Shown here piece after piece: positions 18,201-27,311 of a DNA stretch of 64,000 nucleotides (position 1 is the stretch's first letter; the number at the start of each line of letters is the position of its first letter). The stretch is from Fodinisporobacter ferrooxydans (GTDB taxonomy: Bacteria > Bacillota > Bacilli > Tumebacillales > MYW30-H2), in contig NZ_CP089291.1 of assembly GCF_022818495.1 (NCBI RefSeq), forward strand, positions 3,799,501 through 3,863,500. The letters run 5' to 3'. The position numbers and the translations under genes are program-made. Under the pieces are notes generated by a model. That model saw only the letters and a list, made by a program, of their open reading frames with translations, did not search any database and was not told the origin of the DNA.

Positions 18201-19299
18201 CAATTGCTGCCCCTCCCAGATAGTCCCCTTTCAAAGTCGTCAATCTCGTATCGATGCGCACTCCACCGCCCATGTACTCTGACACCTGCTCACAACAGTA
18301 CCTGCTTACTCGCGTGAAAAATTCAGGAAATCCCCATTCCGTCATCCAATCACCGACTTGCGAAGCTGTATTGGCATCCAGGATTTGCGCGCGCAAACGG
18401 TCAGGCACACCCACTTCCTGTGCAATCTGCTCGAGGAATCCAAAGTCGATGGGCGCACTTTTGGCATGCACCATCATGATTCCTTGGGCAACTTTAGAAA
18501 ATTTGCCCATCATGCCGACGAAACGGATCTCCTGCATTTCCAGCCGCTTGGCGTGCTTGGCGGAAAACCCGACGAAATCGCCCATTTCAATAAATGCTTC
18601 TACCGGCAGTTCCGGATACATCGCCATGGCGTATTTTTCACTGCGCCCGCCGGTCGTCAGCACAACCGTTCGGATCCCTTGCTCTTTCGCAACCGATAAT
18701 GCATAGACGATGCTTGCTTTGTAGGATGATGTGGAGAACGGGACTACGATTCCTCTCGTGCCCAGGATGGAGATCCCCCCGAGAATGCCGAGCCTTGCGT
18801 TTAGCGTTTTTTTGGCGATTTCTTCCCCTTGCGGAACGGAGATCACCACACGAACCCCGCGCTTGATGTTTGCTGCCGCCAGCACCTCTTCCACCACTTC
18901 CCGAATCATTTTCCGCGGTACGGGATTAATCGCCGCCATGCCGATGGGAATCGGCAGGCCCGGCTTGGTCACGCGTCCGACGCCGACGCCGCCGTCAATG
19001 TCGATCTCTGCATCATCGTCTGTCCAGGACACAGTCGCTATGATTTTCGCCCCGTGTGTCGCATCCGGATCGTCGCCGCCGTCTTTGATGGTCGCCGCGC
19101 TTGCCTGCTCCTCTGTAAACCGGATATCCTGCATATGAAACGTCACGGATTGTCCTGCCGGAATCCAAATATCAACCACAGCAAACGATTCTTGATGAAT
19201 CAATGCCAATAGCGCACTTTTCGTACAGGCGGTCGCACAGGCGCCGGTGGTGTAGCCGTGCCGCAGCGGTCCTTCCGGTACTTCCAACATTTCACCCAT
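18193..19299 (-). CDS. cbiD: Cobalt-precorrin-5B C1-methyltransferase
   Basis: An anaerobic-pathway methyltransferase unrelated in fold to the CbiF group. The family start LRHGYTTGACATACTKSAL is clear. DGGDDPDATHGAKI, GVGRVTKPGL and the C-terminal NTASQVGDWMTEWGFPEFF are also present. The ATG at 19299 has AGGTGA five bases upstream, formed by the end of cbiC. A GTG at 19308 is an alternative that would overlap cbiC. The length of 368 residues is typical. Confidence 0.95.
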   Translation of the reverse strand: MGEMLEVPEGPLRHGYTTGACATACTKSALLALIHQESFAVVDIWIPAGQSVTFHMQDIRFTEEQASAATIKDGGDDPDATHGAKIIATVSWTDDDAEIDIDGGVGVGRVTKPGLPIPIGMAAINPVPRKMIREVVEEVLAAANIKRGVRVVISVPQGEEIAKKTLNARLGILGGISILGTRGIVVPFSTSSYKASIVYALSVAKEQGIRTVVLTTGGRSEKYAMAMYPELPVEAFIEMGDFVGFSAKHAKRLEMQEIRFVGMMGKFSKVAQGIMMVHAKSAPIDFGFLEQIAQEVGVPDRLRAQILDANTASQVGDWMTEWGFPEFFTRVSRYCCEQVSEYMGGGVRIDTRLTTLKGDYLGGAAIDG

Positions 19300-19304
19300 T
19301 TCAT

Positions 19305-19958
19305 TCACCTAGCCTGTTTGTCTGCCAGAATCGACAGTGCGTTAATGATGGAAACCGCAATCGGACTGCCGCCTTTCCGCCCGTGATTTGCAATAAACGG
19401 CACATCGAGTTTCATCAATTCTGCCTTCGATTCGGCTGCCGATACGAATCCGACAGGCACGCCGACGATTAAGCCAGGCTGTGCCTCACCTTCTTTTACC
19501 AAGCGAATCAGCTCCAACAAGGCGGTTGGCGCGTTGCCGATGGCAAAGATGCCTCCAGGTGCGTCTTTTACCGCTTTGCGGACAGATACAATCGCCCGTG
19601 TCGTGTTGAGCCGTTTTGCTTCTTCCATCACATCAGGATCGGAAATATACACTTTCACTTCCCCGCCGAATGACTCGATGCGAGGTTTGCTGATCCCGGC
19701 CTGAACCATTTGCACATCGGCAACAATGGTTCGTCCGGCGCGGATCGCGGCAATCCCGGCCTGGACCGCTTGCGGATGAAAGACAATGCTGCGACCGAGT
19801 TCAAAATCGGCTGATGAATGAATCACCCGCTGCACAATCGGAAATTGTTCCTCCGTAAAGGAATGGGGTCCCAACTCCTCTGCAATCATTTCAAAACTTT
19901 TCTTTTCAATCTCCTGCGGTTGAACCGAAATCGGCTGAAACTCTGTTTGAAAATTCAT
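19305..19958 (-). CDS. cbiC: Cobalt-precorrin-8 methylmutase
   Basis: Moves the C11 methyl group to C12, giving cobyrinate. Characteristic segments are RVIHSSADFELGRSIVF with the catalytic His, ADVQMVQAGI, GNAPTALLELIRL, VGVPVGFVSAAESK and ANHGRKGGSPIAVSIINAL. ATG 19958 is preceded at eight bases by GGGAGGGG and overlaps the cobK stop codon (ATGA), so translation is coupled. Confidence 0.96.
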   Translation of the reverse strand: MNFQTEFQPISVQPQEIEKKSFEMIAEELGPHSFTEEQFPIVQRVIHSSADFELGRSIVFHPQAVQAGIAAIRAGRTIVADVQMVQAGISKPRIESFGGEVKVYISDPDVMEEAKRLNTTRAIVSVRKAVKDAPGGIFAIGNAPTALLELIRLVKEGEAQPGLIVGVPVGFVSAAESKAELMKLDVPFIANHGRKGGSPIAVSIINALSILADKQAR

Positions 19959-20734
19959 TGTAAAATCCCCTCCCAATTTTTTCTTACTGCATCTGCTACA
20001 CCGTCGATCGTGGAGAAACTTGTGCCATATTCGATCTTGGGCCGTCCGATGACGATCACCGAAATCCCCATATCCAATGCTGCCCGCACTTTTTCATCGA
20101 CGGCACCCACTTGCCCGCTCTCTTTGGTAATCATCAATGTCGTGCCAAAATGCCGATACAGCGCTTCATTTAACGCTTTTGAAAACGGCCCTTGCATGGC
20201 GATGATATTTTTCTGTTCCATACCCAATTGTTCGCATTTTTCCATGTTGTCTTGTCGCGGCAACATGCGCGCAACCAATCGTATGTCCGGATCCTGGAGC
20301 AATCGTCTGGTAAAAATCTGCAGTGTTTTGCTGCCTGTCGTGAGCATGACGCTGCCTTTTCGTGCATACGCCAGTTCGGCAGCCTGCTCATATGTATCGA
20401 CAACGGTGACGCCGGGACTGTCATCGTACATCGCAGCCGCCCGCTCAAAGCGAACATATTCGATACCGCAGGCTTTTGCAGCAGCCATTGCCGTACGATG
20501 CGCTTCCTCTGCAAACGGATGGCTGGCATCCACCAGCAGCCGGGCATTGCTGCTTTTTAACACATCGACCATCGCCGCTGTATCGAGTCGTCCAGCCCGC
20601 ACCTCAATCCCGGCATCCTGCAGCGACTTCGCGGCACTTTCCGTCACAACGCTCGCAAGCAGCGGATAGCCCTGTTCTTTTAAGGCCAGCGCCAATTCTC
20701 TCGCATCACTCGTACCTGCCATCAGAAAAATCAT
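19955..20734 (-). CDS. cbiJ: Cobalt-precorrin-6A reductase
   Basis: NAD(P)H-dependent reduction of the macrocycle before C5/C15 methylation. Visible are MIFLMAGTSDARELALAL at the N-terminus, LLVDASHPFAEEA near 65, MLTTGSKTL near 127 and TLMITKESGQVGAVDEKVRA near 195. The start is the ATG with AAGGA seven bases upstream; the longer frame has no site. It is separated from cbiH by 142 bases, the largest gap in this half of the operon. I saw no clear terminator in the gap. Confidence 0.94.
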   Translation of the reverse strand: MIFLMAGTSDARELALALKEQGYPLLASVVTESAAKSLQDAGIEVRAGRLDTAAMVDVLKSSNARLLVDASHPFAEEAHRTAMAAAKACGIEYVRFERAAAMYDDSPGVTVVDTYEQAAELAYARKGSVMLTTGSKTLQIFTRRLLQDPDIRLVARMLPRQDNMEKCEQLGMEQKNIIAMQGPFSKALNEALYRHFGTTLMITKESGQVGAVDEKVRAALDMGISVIVIGRPKIEYGTSFSTIDGVADAVRKNWEGILQ

Positions 20735-20876
20735 ACGCAGTCCTTCTTTCCTGTAAAAATCGATTCTATTTGTTGCCCGGGCGATGTTCGCTCTGCATGT
20801 CCGTCTTCCATGTCTATTGCAAATATTCATTTCAACTCGCAATATATGAATCTACCAACTATTTTGTATCAACTTC

Positions 20877-22550
20877 TCAATTGCCGCAAACCGTTTCCGC
20901 CACAACTGCCGGCGCGTTCTCTTCATACACATATCCGGCGATTTGTCCCACCCGTTTCCAATACTTATGGAACCGCTCGCCGGGAAACGCATGTGTTTCA
21001 TAGTCCCGCACGATCGTCTCAAGGACTTCCATCATGCGATCCGCCGGGATTCCTTCCGCCACGCGTCGGCCCGGCTGGGCATTGCGGCCGGTCGTCTTGG
21101 CTCCCAGAAACAAATCAAATGTGCCTTTGCGAAACACCAGTCCGATGTCATCGTTGACAGCGCCATAACAAGACATGGCACAGCCGTTGAACCCGATGCG
21201 CAGCTCCTTCTCTACCTTCCTGCCGGCCAATCGCCTTGTCAGCTCTTCCGCATAGGGAATTCCTTCATGTTTTTCCCCATCGCAGAAATCACAGGCTTTT
21301 ACCTTTACGACATCGCCAATGGGAAACAGGAGCAGGCCTGCACTTTGCAATTGAGCGACAATCGCCTCCGGATCCTTTGTCGGAATCCGGAGAATCATTT
21401 GATGTGCCGTGGTATATTCCAATTCCCCTTGTTCTTTTGCCATATCGGCCAAACAAGCCAGCTGCGCCGGAGTAAATTTTTTATTGGCCACTCCCGGGGC
21501 AATGGCAACTTCGAAGATGGCAGATGGAAACTCTCCCATATGGCCATTGGCAAAGAATGCTTCGTTCCCATCGGCATTTGCTGCAGATGTGGCAGTTGCA
21601 GCAGAATTTGCAACAGATGGATGAGCAGCGTTTGATTTCATCAATTGGGCGGGTCTGCCGGAAATGATTGCAAGCGCTTCATCCGCCAGTTGTCGGATCG
21701 ACTGCCGCTCTTCCAGCAACACTGCATGCAATGCCCATGGTTCGTTTTCCGTACGCAGCCGTTCCGCAGGCCGCAGCTTTTGTTCCAATGTATCAAGGGA
21801 ATATTTCCGCTGATAGCCCCTTGGCGTAATCATCAGCCGATCATGATAGAATGTGGAAGAGTTGCCGATAATCACTGTCGTCAACATGCCGATATCGTGT
21901 TCCAGCATGTGCTCCAATGTCGTACGAATGACGTTCTGCCGATCGCGATAGGCACTTTTCACCAACCCGACCGGGGTTTTGGGAGAACGATATTTCAAGA
22001 GAATCTGTTGCGTTTCTACAATTTGCCGGGTTCTCCTGCCGCTGCGCGGGTTGTACAGTGCAATCACAAAATCGGCTTGCGCGGCTGCTTCCACCCGTTT
22101 TGCGATCACATCCCAAGGCGTCAAATGGTCGCTCAAGCTGATCGTGCACGCATCGTGCATAATCGGCGCCCCAAGCAGTGCGGCGCAGGAATGAATCGAC
22201 GATATGCCTGGAATCACTTCGACGAAAGGATTGTCACCTTCCCGCCAGCCTTGTTCGATCAATACTTCAAAGATCAGGCCAGCCATGCCGTAGACCCCGG
22301 AATCGCCGCTGGAAATGACTGCGACGATTTTTCCCTCTTTTGCAAGTTGAACCGCTTTTTGCGCACGGCTGACTTCTTCTGTCATCCCGGTGCGAACGAT
22401 CTCTTGTCCGCGCAAAAGTCCCCGAATAAGGTCAACATAGGTGTTATAGCCGATAATGACTTCACTTTCCTCGATGGCGCCTCTTGCGCGCTCCGTGATA
22501 TGTTCAAAACTTCCCGGTCCAAAACCGACAATAAGGATTTTGCCTGGCAT
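20877..22550 (-). CDS. cbiH60: CbiH60: precorrin-3 C17-methyltransferase fused to a ferredoxin/sirohaem-reductase-like Fe-S domain, 557 aa
   Basis: Residues 1 to about 240 are the ring-contracting C17-methyltransferase CbiH (ILIVGFGPGSFEHIT, ISSGDSGVYGMAGL, EVIPGISSIHSCAALLGAP, VIALYNPRSGRRT). After a low-complexity Ala/Asn linker (about 305-330) comes a nitrite/sulfite-reductase-like domain with cysteines in KACDFCDGE and GFNGCAMSCYGAV, which would hold a [4Fe-4S] cluster. This architecture is that of B. megaterium CbiH60, shown to carry out ring contraction of cobalt-factor III to cobalt-precorrin-4. The ATG at 22550 lies seven bases after GGGGAGG. Confidence 0.94.
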   Translation of the reverse strand: MPGKILIVGFGPGSFEHITERARGAIEESEVIIGYNTYVDLIRGLLRGQEIVRTGMTEEVSRAQKAVQLAKEGKIVAVISSGDSGVYGMAGLIFEVLIEQGWREGDNPFVEVIPGISSIHSCAALLGAPIMHDACTISLSDHLTPWDVIAKRVEAAAQADFVIALYNPRSGRRTRQIVETQQILLKYRSPKTPVGLVKSAYRDRQNVIRTTLEHMLEHDIGMLTTVIIGNSSTFYHDRLMITPRGYQRKYSLDTLEQKLRPAERLRTENEPWALHAVLLEERQSIRQLADEALAIISGRPAQLMKSNAAHPSVANSAATATSAANADGNEAFFANGHMGEFPSAIFEVAIAPGVANKKFTPAQLACLADMAKEQGELEYTTAHQMILRIPTKDPEAIVAQLQSAGLLLFPIGDVVKVKACDFCDGEKHEGIPYAEELTRRLAGRKVEKELRIGFNGCAMSCYGAVNDDIGLVFRKGTFDLFLGAKTTGRNAQPGRRVAEGIPADRMMEVLETIVRDYETHAFPGERFHKYWKRVGQIAGYVYEENAPAVVAETVCGN

Positions 22551-22565
22551 ACACATACCTCCCCA

Positions 22566-23468
22566 TTATTTCACCGCGGGCTCGGCCGGATGATGGTCAT
22601 GATGATGGTCATGATGATGGTCATGATTGTGGTCATGATGATGGTCATGATTGTGGTCATGATTATGGATTGCTTGCAGGCGATATTTGCACATGTCGCA
22701 GTTCATGAACGATTGTCCCGCCGCTGCCTCCAGGACCCGCTCCTTCACAATCGCCACCAAAGTATCGTGGAATCCAAAATATTCAGCCATCCTCACTGGA
22801 ATCTGCGGAAACTCTTGCTGCAGCTGTGCAAGCAAATCGTGCATGCGTTTGATCAATACTCCTGTAAACAGGAAATACGGCACGACGATGATTTGTTTGG
22901 CGCCCAACGCGACCGCCCGCTTGATTCCCGTCGGCAAAAGCGGTGTCGTAATGCCGGTAAAACAGGTTTCGACGGTCAATACTTCCGTCCGCTCCCAAAG
23001 CAGGCGGGAAATTTTATAAATATCGCCATTTGCATCGGGATCGCTGCTTCCTCTGCCCATCAGCACAATTGCTGTCGTATCCGATTCATCCGTTTTTGCA
23101 TGTCGGACTGCTTGATAATAACGATCGGTAAGCAACTCTAAAATTCGTTCATGCAATCCTACGTTTCTGCCATATACGAATTCTACTCCCGGATATCGTT
23201 GACGCGCCTGATCCAGGAACTCCGGGATTTCCAGTTTTACATGTGACGCTGCCAATAGAATGACAGGCACGACAACAATGCGGTTTGCTCCCATCTCCAC
23301 ACATTGTTGAATGCCCATCGGTATATTCGGCTCCGCTAACTCTAAAAAACATGGGACAATCCTGTTCTCCGGCATGGCCTTTTGTACGTTTTCCGCAAAT
23401 TGAAAAAACTCCAAATTGCTGTCAGCATCTCTGCTTCCATGCCCGACTAACAATGTTGCTTCTTTCAT
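22566..23468 (-). CDS. cbiX: Long-form sirohydrochlorin cobaltochelatase with His-rich tail
   Basis: Inserts Co2+ into sirohydrochlorin, the entry step to the anaerobic pathway. Two chelatase halves are seen: LLVGHGSRDADSN near 5 and VLMGRGSSDPDANG near 130. Each is followed by the second metal-site region (ILLAASHVKLEIP, FLFTGVLIKRM). After the second half, MNCDMCKYR gives the MxCxxC Fe-S motif known from B. megaterium CbiX. The tail then holds 17 His among 26 residues alternating with Asp and Asn, likely a cobalt store or buffer. The start is at MKEATLLVGHG, eight bases after GGAGG. It comes 15 bases before cbiH60. Confidence 0.95.
   Translation of the reverse strand: MKEATLLVGHGSRDADSNLEFFQFAENVQKAMPENRIVPCFLELAEPNIPMGIQQCVEMGANRIVVVPVILLAASHVKLEIPEFLDQARQRYPGVEFVYGRNVGLHERILELLTDRYYQAVRHAKTDESDTTAIVLMGRGSSDPDANGDIYKISRLLWERTEVLTVETCFTGITTPLLPTGIKRAVALGAKQIIVVPYFLFTGVLIKRMHDLLAQLQQEFPQIPVRMAEYFGFHDTLVAIVKERVLEAAAGQSFMNCDMCKYRLQAIHNHDHNHDHHHDHNHDHHHDHHHDHHPAEPAVK
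22590..22667 (-). repeat. His/Asp codon repeat in cbiX
   Basis: Imperfect short tandem repeat of CAT/GAC/CAC codons coding the 26-residue His-rich tail. It is likely to vary in length between strains by slippage. On the opposite strand it creates a spurious Met/Val-rich frame. Confidence 0.85.
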
Positions 23469-23529
23469 TTCATCTACCTCCGCCCGAGTCAAATTCGATT
23501 GATACATACTAGATTTGCTTCTTTATCAT

Positions 23530-24132
23530 TCATGGCTTACATATGCCAGGATGCAATAAAACATCCCTCTCCCCCAGGAGTTGTCGGACATATCCTTTCC
23601 TGATGCGCCCAAGATCCAACTCAAAAAACCCGCCGTTGCCAATCCGATCGATGTTTTGTCCGCCAAGGCCGGCCAAACAGCGAATGATGCTGCCGTGTGT
23701 CAGCAACAAAAGTGTTTCATCCGCATACTGTGCATGCAGATATTCCAGTCCGCTGACAAGACGCTCAACCAGACGATCCATCGATTCCACTCCAAAACGG
23801 GTATCAGAGATTTCCTCTGGATGGGAGACTTGAAATTGCTCATAGATTTCTTCCCTCGTTTTCCCTTCCAACAGACCAAACCTGCGTTCAGAAAATTGCT
23901 GTACAAATTCAATGGGGAGCTGAAAATAATCGCCGCATACCATGGCTGACTGTCTGGCTCGCAACAACGGGCTTGAGAGTATGCGGGCAAACGCATATCG
24001 TTGGAAAAGCTTGCGGCAGGCGTTTCGGATTTGCTCGTAGCCCGTTTGATTGAGCGATGTTTCCAACTGCCCTTGCATTCGCCCACAGCGATTCCAATCT
24101 GTCTCCCCGTGCCGCATGACGACTAGATTCAT
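23530..24132 (-). CDS. Histidine phosphatase, alpha-ribazole phosphatase-like (copy 2 in operon order)
   Basis: A phosphoglycerate-mutase-fold phosphatase. The RHG catalytic motif is in VVMRHGETDWNR, the partner Arg is in LSSPLLRARQSA, and the second His is in LLLTHGSIIRCL. FGLLEGKT corresponds to the family's acid region. In this operon the expected role is removal of phosphate from alpha-ribazole phosphate or adenosylcobalamin phosphate (CobC). A second gene of the same superfamily lies three genes upstream at 25959-26573, so one of the two may have another role. The start is at MNLVVMRHG after GGAGGTGA, four bases after cbiB. Confidence 0.82.
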   Translation of the reverse strand: MNLVVMRHGETDWNRCGRMQGQLETSLNQTGYEQIRNACRKLFQRYAFARILSSPLLRARQSAMVCGDYFQLPIEFVQQFSERRFGLLEGKTREEIYEQFQVSHPEEISDTRFGVESMDRLVERLVSGLEYLHAQYADETLLLLTHGSIIRCLAGLGGQNIDRIGNGGFFELDLGRIRKGYVRQLLGERDVLLHPGICKP

Positions 24133-24136
24133 CCTT

Positions 24137-25126
24137 TCACCTCCACAAGTGCATTGCCAATGAAGCAAAATCGGTCATTGCAAAGAACATACAGATCAAT
24201 CCAAAGATGAGAAACAATGTACAGGTCAAACGCATGACACGGACCGCATCCTGTATATGCAAAGGTGAAAGAGGATGCAAAGGGTCGCCCAATTTGGCCC
24301 GCATCGAGGGAATCCCCTGATAAAAATTGAGACCTCCCAGTTGAATGCCAAGGGCGCCTGCCATTCCGGCTTCTGTAAATCCGCTGTTCGGGCTCGGGTG
24401 AAGTCTTGCATCGCGACGCATCACCTTCCAGCTATTGCGCCAATCGAACCCAAGGCAGCCGCTTGCAAACACAACTGCAACGGCAGCCATGCGTGCCGGA
24501 ATCCAGTTGAGCAGGTCATCGAAACGAGCGGAGGCCCATCCCAGTTCCGCATATTTCTCATTTTTATAACCCACCATCGAATCCAGCGTATTGGCTGCCC
24601 GGTAGGCCATTGCCAGCGGCGGTCCGCCGATCATGCCGTAAAACAGCGGTGCAATCACCGCATCGACGATGTTTTCCGCCACAGTCTCGATGGCTCCCCG
24701 GGCAATCTCTTGCTCATTCAAATGCTCTGTATCCCGCCCCACCACCATGGATAAGGAGCGACGCGCACGTTCCAGATCGCCGCAAATGAGATGCCGATAA
24801 ATCACAAGCCCCGCATCGGCCAGTCCTTTCGTAGCAATTGTGGTGGAAATCAGCCATACTCCAACGATCCATGACAGCCAGAAAGAAAACTTCGAAAGTA
24901 CATGCAAAAGCAGCCAGACCGTACCGTAACTTCCCCCGGCCAAAAGCAAAGGAAACAAAATGCCGGCGATCTTCCATTGCGATTTCTTTTTGACAAACCT
25001 GCGAATGATTCGTTCCAGCAACGCGATCCCTTTCCCCATCCATACAACGGGATGAGGCATCCAGCGTGGATCGCCAATCCACCCATCGAGCCAATATGCA
25101 AACGCCAATTCTGCAATATGCGACAT
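24137..25126 (-). CDS. cbiB: Adenosylcobinamide-phosphate synthase
   Basis: A membrane enzyme attaching aminopropanol phosphate to adenosylcobyric acid. Family segments AYWLDGWIGDPRWMPHPVVWMG, ETVAENIVDAVIAPLFYG, AYRAANTLDSMVGYKNEKY and SPNSGFTEAGMAGALGIQLGG are all present. About four hydrophobic segments are seen. The length of 329 residues is normal. It starts immediately after the cbiZ stop codon. The C-terminal end is a final membrane helix. Confidence 0.95.
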   Translation of the reverse strand: MSHIAELAFAYWLDGWIGDPRWMPHPVVWMGKGIALLERIIRRFVKKKSQWKIAGILFPLLLAGGSYGTVWLLLHVLSKFSFWLSWIVGVWLISTTIATKGLADAGLVIYRHLICGDLERARRSLSMVVGRDTEHLNEQEIARGAIETVAENIVDAVIAPLFYGMIGGPPLAMAYRAANTLDSMVGYKNEKYAELGWASARFDDLLNWIPARMAAVAVVFASGCLGFDWRNSWKVMRRDARLHPSPNSGFTEAGMAGALGIQLGGLNFYQGIPSMRAKLGDPLHPLSPLHIQDAVRVMRLTCTLFLIFGLICMFFAMTDFASLAMHLWR

Positions 25127-25837
25127 TTATGGATCTCCTTGTGTACTCCCGGCTTCATAAACGGTTTGATAGACCAAGCGGCCGATTGCATTTCCCAATG
25201 TCGTTGCAGTCCCGGCATAGCGATGAACAGGAGCATCGTGCCCGGGACGTTCCGCTGCCACAACAATCGCATCGGTAGTCGTCCCCGTTGCAAATTGATC
25301 GTCATCATCCGTGATCTTTAAATCTTGCAAAGCAGCCGTTTTGCCTTCCGTTGCCGTGATAATGGCGTTGATCATCGCGGCATCCATCAGATGTCCGGCA
25401 ATAAACAGAAACGTATTAATGGTGCCACACCGATAGGCAGAATACGTTTTTCGAAATTTCCCGGCCCGTGTCCGATTCCCTGTCCCGACTGTCGTGCAGC
25501 AAAGCAGGCGAAACGCATCGCCCGCCTCTTCCACGATGGAAGCATGTGTCAATTTGGCGGCCGTTTGCAATCCGATCGACGAATCAATAGAATAGCCCCA
25601 GTTTGCCAACTGTTCACACATCATCCGTTGCGGATCGGAGCTTTGATATTGCAGAGGCACTTTCCAATTGACAAAACAATCGGCTTCCTTCTGCCCACCT
25701 CCCCACAATGCTGAACTGTATGAATGCAACAAACCAGCCGATTGGAAACATATATGGTCTCCCTTGAAGGCAATCGACAGTTTCGGGAATAATTTCGGTC
25801 GGTATACTTGCGTGTTTTGACGGAACGGTTGTGCCAT
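25127..25837 (-). CDS. cbiZ: Adenosylcobinamide amidohydrolase
   Basis: Hydrolyses adenosylcobinamide back to adenosylcobyric acid so salvaged corrinoid can be rebuilt through CbiB. The family's C-terminal block is clear: QFATGTTTDAIVVAAERPG followed by HRYAGTATTLGNAIGRLVY. The central CCTTVGTGNRTRAG also fits. It directly abuts cbiB, its metabolic partner. Its presence inside a full de novo operon suggests the cell also imports cobinamides, although no btu transporter is in this window. The start has AAGGAGAG upstream. Confidence 0.92.
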   Translation of the reverse strand: MAQPFRQNTQVYRPKLFPKLSIAFKGDHICFQSAGLLHSYSSALWGGGQKEADCFVNWKVPLQYQSSDPQRMMCEQLANWGYSIDSSIGLQTAAKLTHASIVEEAGDAFRLLCCTTVGTGNRTRAGKFRKTYSAYRCGTINTFLFIAGHLMDAAMINAIITATEGKTAALQDLKITDDDDQFATGTTTDAIVVAAERPGHDAPVHRYAGTATTLGNAIGRLVYQTVYEAGSTQGDP

Positions 25838-25958
25838 CGGTGCTCTCCTTCAAGTTTCCTTCAACCATCAAAATTTCTTTCAAATCCGTTTTCTACACGG
25901 GGCTCATTCTCGCCGCAAGCGTGAAAGAGCCAGGTTTTCTTTGTTTTTTGCAAACGCG

Positions 25959-26573
25959 TCAGATCCAGTCGGTCACAGACCAATGTCTGCCGTCCCAACG
26001 TGTTGAAATCCCCTGTCCGTGAGGAATTCCCCGCACATGCCAAAACTGTGCCGGATCCCCCTCGATCCATTTGCTCAAAAACCACCGGAGCGGTCCGCCA
26101 TGTGTGACAACTCCAATCGTCCGATCGGCTGCTTCTGTCCATTGATTCAATTGATCGTTTAAAAAGGCATCCACACGCTGTCCCAACGCATACAAAGTCT
26201 CTCCGCCGGGAGGGGCCAATGTGAAAGGATGGCGAATCCACTCTTTATATCGGCCCGCATCCCCTTGCTGAATCTCCGCGTATGTCATTCCCTCCCATTT
26301 GCCGAAATTCAGTTCCCGCAACGCCTGCGTAGGGATTGTTGCAGCCGCAAAACGCTGCCCCAACAACTCTGCCGTTTGCCTGCAGCGGATCGAATCGGAT
26401 GTTGCGATGCAATCCCATCCATTCCAAGGGACTGACTTCGACAATTTGGCAGCGAACGTCCTGACCTGCTCTCTGCCGGTTTCCGTCAGCGGGACATCCA
26501 GATGGCCGATATACCGCTTTTCCATGTTTGCTTGTGTGATTCCATGACGAAGCCATATGACTCGCACAACCAC
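25959..26573 (-). CDS. cobC: Alpha-ribazole phosphatase-like histidine phosphatase
   Basis: A phosphoglycerate-mutase-fold phosphatase. The catalytic RHG is in VIWLRHGITQANMEKRY, the Arg is in SDSIRCRQTAELLG, LNFGKWEGMTYAEI matches the CobC signature, and the second His is in GVVTHGGPLRWFL. Position directly after cobS and the FGKWEG motif favour a true CobC that dephosphorylates alpha-ribazole phosphate. The start is a GTG immediately after the cobS stop, with GGGGAAG before it. A 121-base gap separates it from cbiZ. Confidence 0.85.
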   Translation of the reverse strand: MVVRVIWLRHGITQANMEKRYIGHLDVPLTETGREQVRTFAAKLSKSVPWNGWDCIATSDSIRCRQTAELLGQRFAAATIPTQALRELNFGKWEGMTYAEIQQGDAGRYKEWIRHPFTLAPPGGETLYALGQRVDAFLNDQLNQWTEAADRTIGVVTHGGPLRWFLSKWIEGDPAQFWHVRGIPHGQGISTRWDGRHWSVTDWI

Positions 26574-27311
26574 TCACTTCCCCAATGCCAGAATGACTAC
26601 GAGGCTGACCGCTTCTGTCCACTCGACAATCGCTCCATAACAATCGCCTGTCAGCCCTTGCAGCCGTTTTACGATAGAGCGGGAAAACAGCCAACTGAGA
26701 AAAAACGTCGGCAAACACAGCAAAAGTCCTTTTACCCCAAAGAAATAAGCCAATCCCAACAGTAAAATAACGAAATTGATGGCTAAACCACTTTTTGACA
26801 GACCTGTTTTTAACCCGCTGGCGATTCCTTTCTCGGACAGATAGGGATAGAAGTAAATCGCTGCAAGGAGATAAGCGCGGGCGAGTACGGGTGATGCAAT
26901 GACCCAACCCAGTTCACGGTGATACATCAATTCATACAGGGCGGCCGCCTTTACCAGCAATACCAGTACGCCTGCAATGACACCCATCGCCCCGACCCTG
27001 CTGTCTTTCATGATGGCCAGCATTTGCTCCCGGGTGCGATTGCTGCCCAGACCATCCGCCAAATCCATCCAACCGTCCAGGTGCAGGCCGCCTGTCAAAT
27101 ACACCCAGAAGGACAGTGAAAGTACCGCACCGACTGGCATTGGCATTCGATTTATAAAAAGCATAGAAGCTGCATAGATCAAAACGCCCAAAATGCCACC
27201 GACGAGAGGATAGTATGCAGCACTTTTCTGCCAATCCCCTTCCGATGCAGACAAAGGGGGAACGGGAATCCGCGTCAAAAACGCCAGCGCGTGAAAAAAT
27301 GGCTGCATCAT
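26574..27311 (-). CDS. cobS: Adenosylcobinamide-GDP ribazoletransferase
   Basis: A membrane enzyme joining alpha-ribazole (phosphate) to AdoCbi-GDP, the last assembly step. The start FHALAFLTRIPVP, the metal-binding TGGLHLDGWMDLADGLG, the following MKDSRVGAMGVI and the C-terminal GLTGDCYGA are characteristic. About five to six membrane helices are seen. It overlaps cobU by 4 bases. The first two codons are both ATG, so the exact start is uncertain by one residue. Confidence 0.95.
   Translation of the reverse strand: MMQPFFHALAFLTRIPVPPLSASEGDWQKSAAYYPLVGGILGVLIYAASMLFINRMPMPVGAVLSLSFWVYLTGGLHLDGWMDLADGLGSNRTREQMLAIMKDSRVGAMGVIAGVLVLLVKAAALYELMYHRELGWVIASPVLARAYLLAAIYFYPYLSEKGIASGLKTGLSKSGLAINFVILLLGLAYFFGVKGLLLCLPTFFLSWLFSRSIVKRLQGLTGDCYGAIVEWTEAVSLVVILALGK

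Noticed and set aside
21645-23141. 498-codon plus-strand frame with Met/Val-rich repeats
   Set aside because: It is antisense to cbiH60 and cbiX; the repeats are the complement of the His-rich tail.
26245-26907. 220-codon minus-strand frame overlapping cobC and cobS
   Set aside because: Out of frame with two clear enzymes and of implausible composition (shadow frame).
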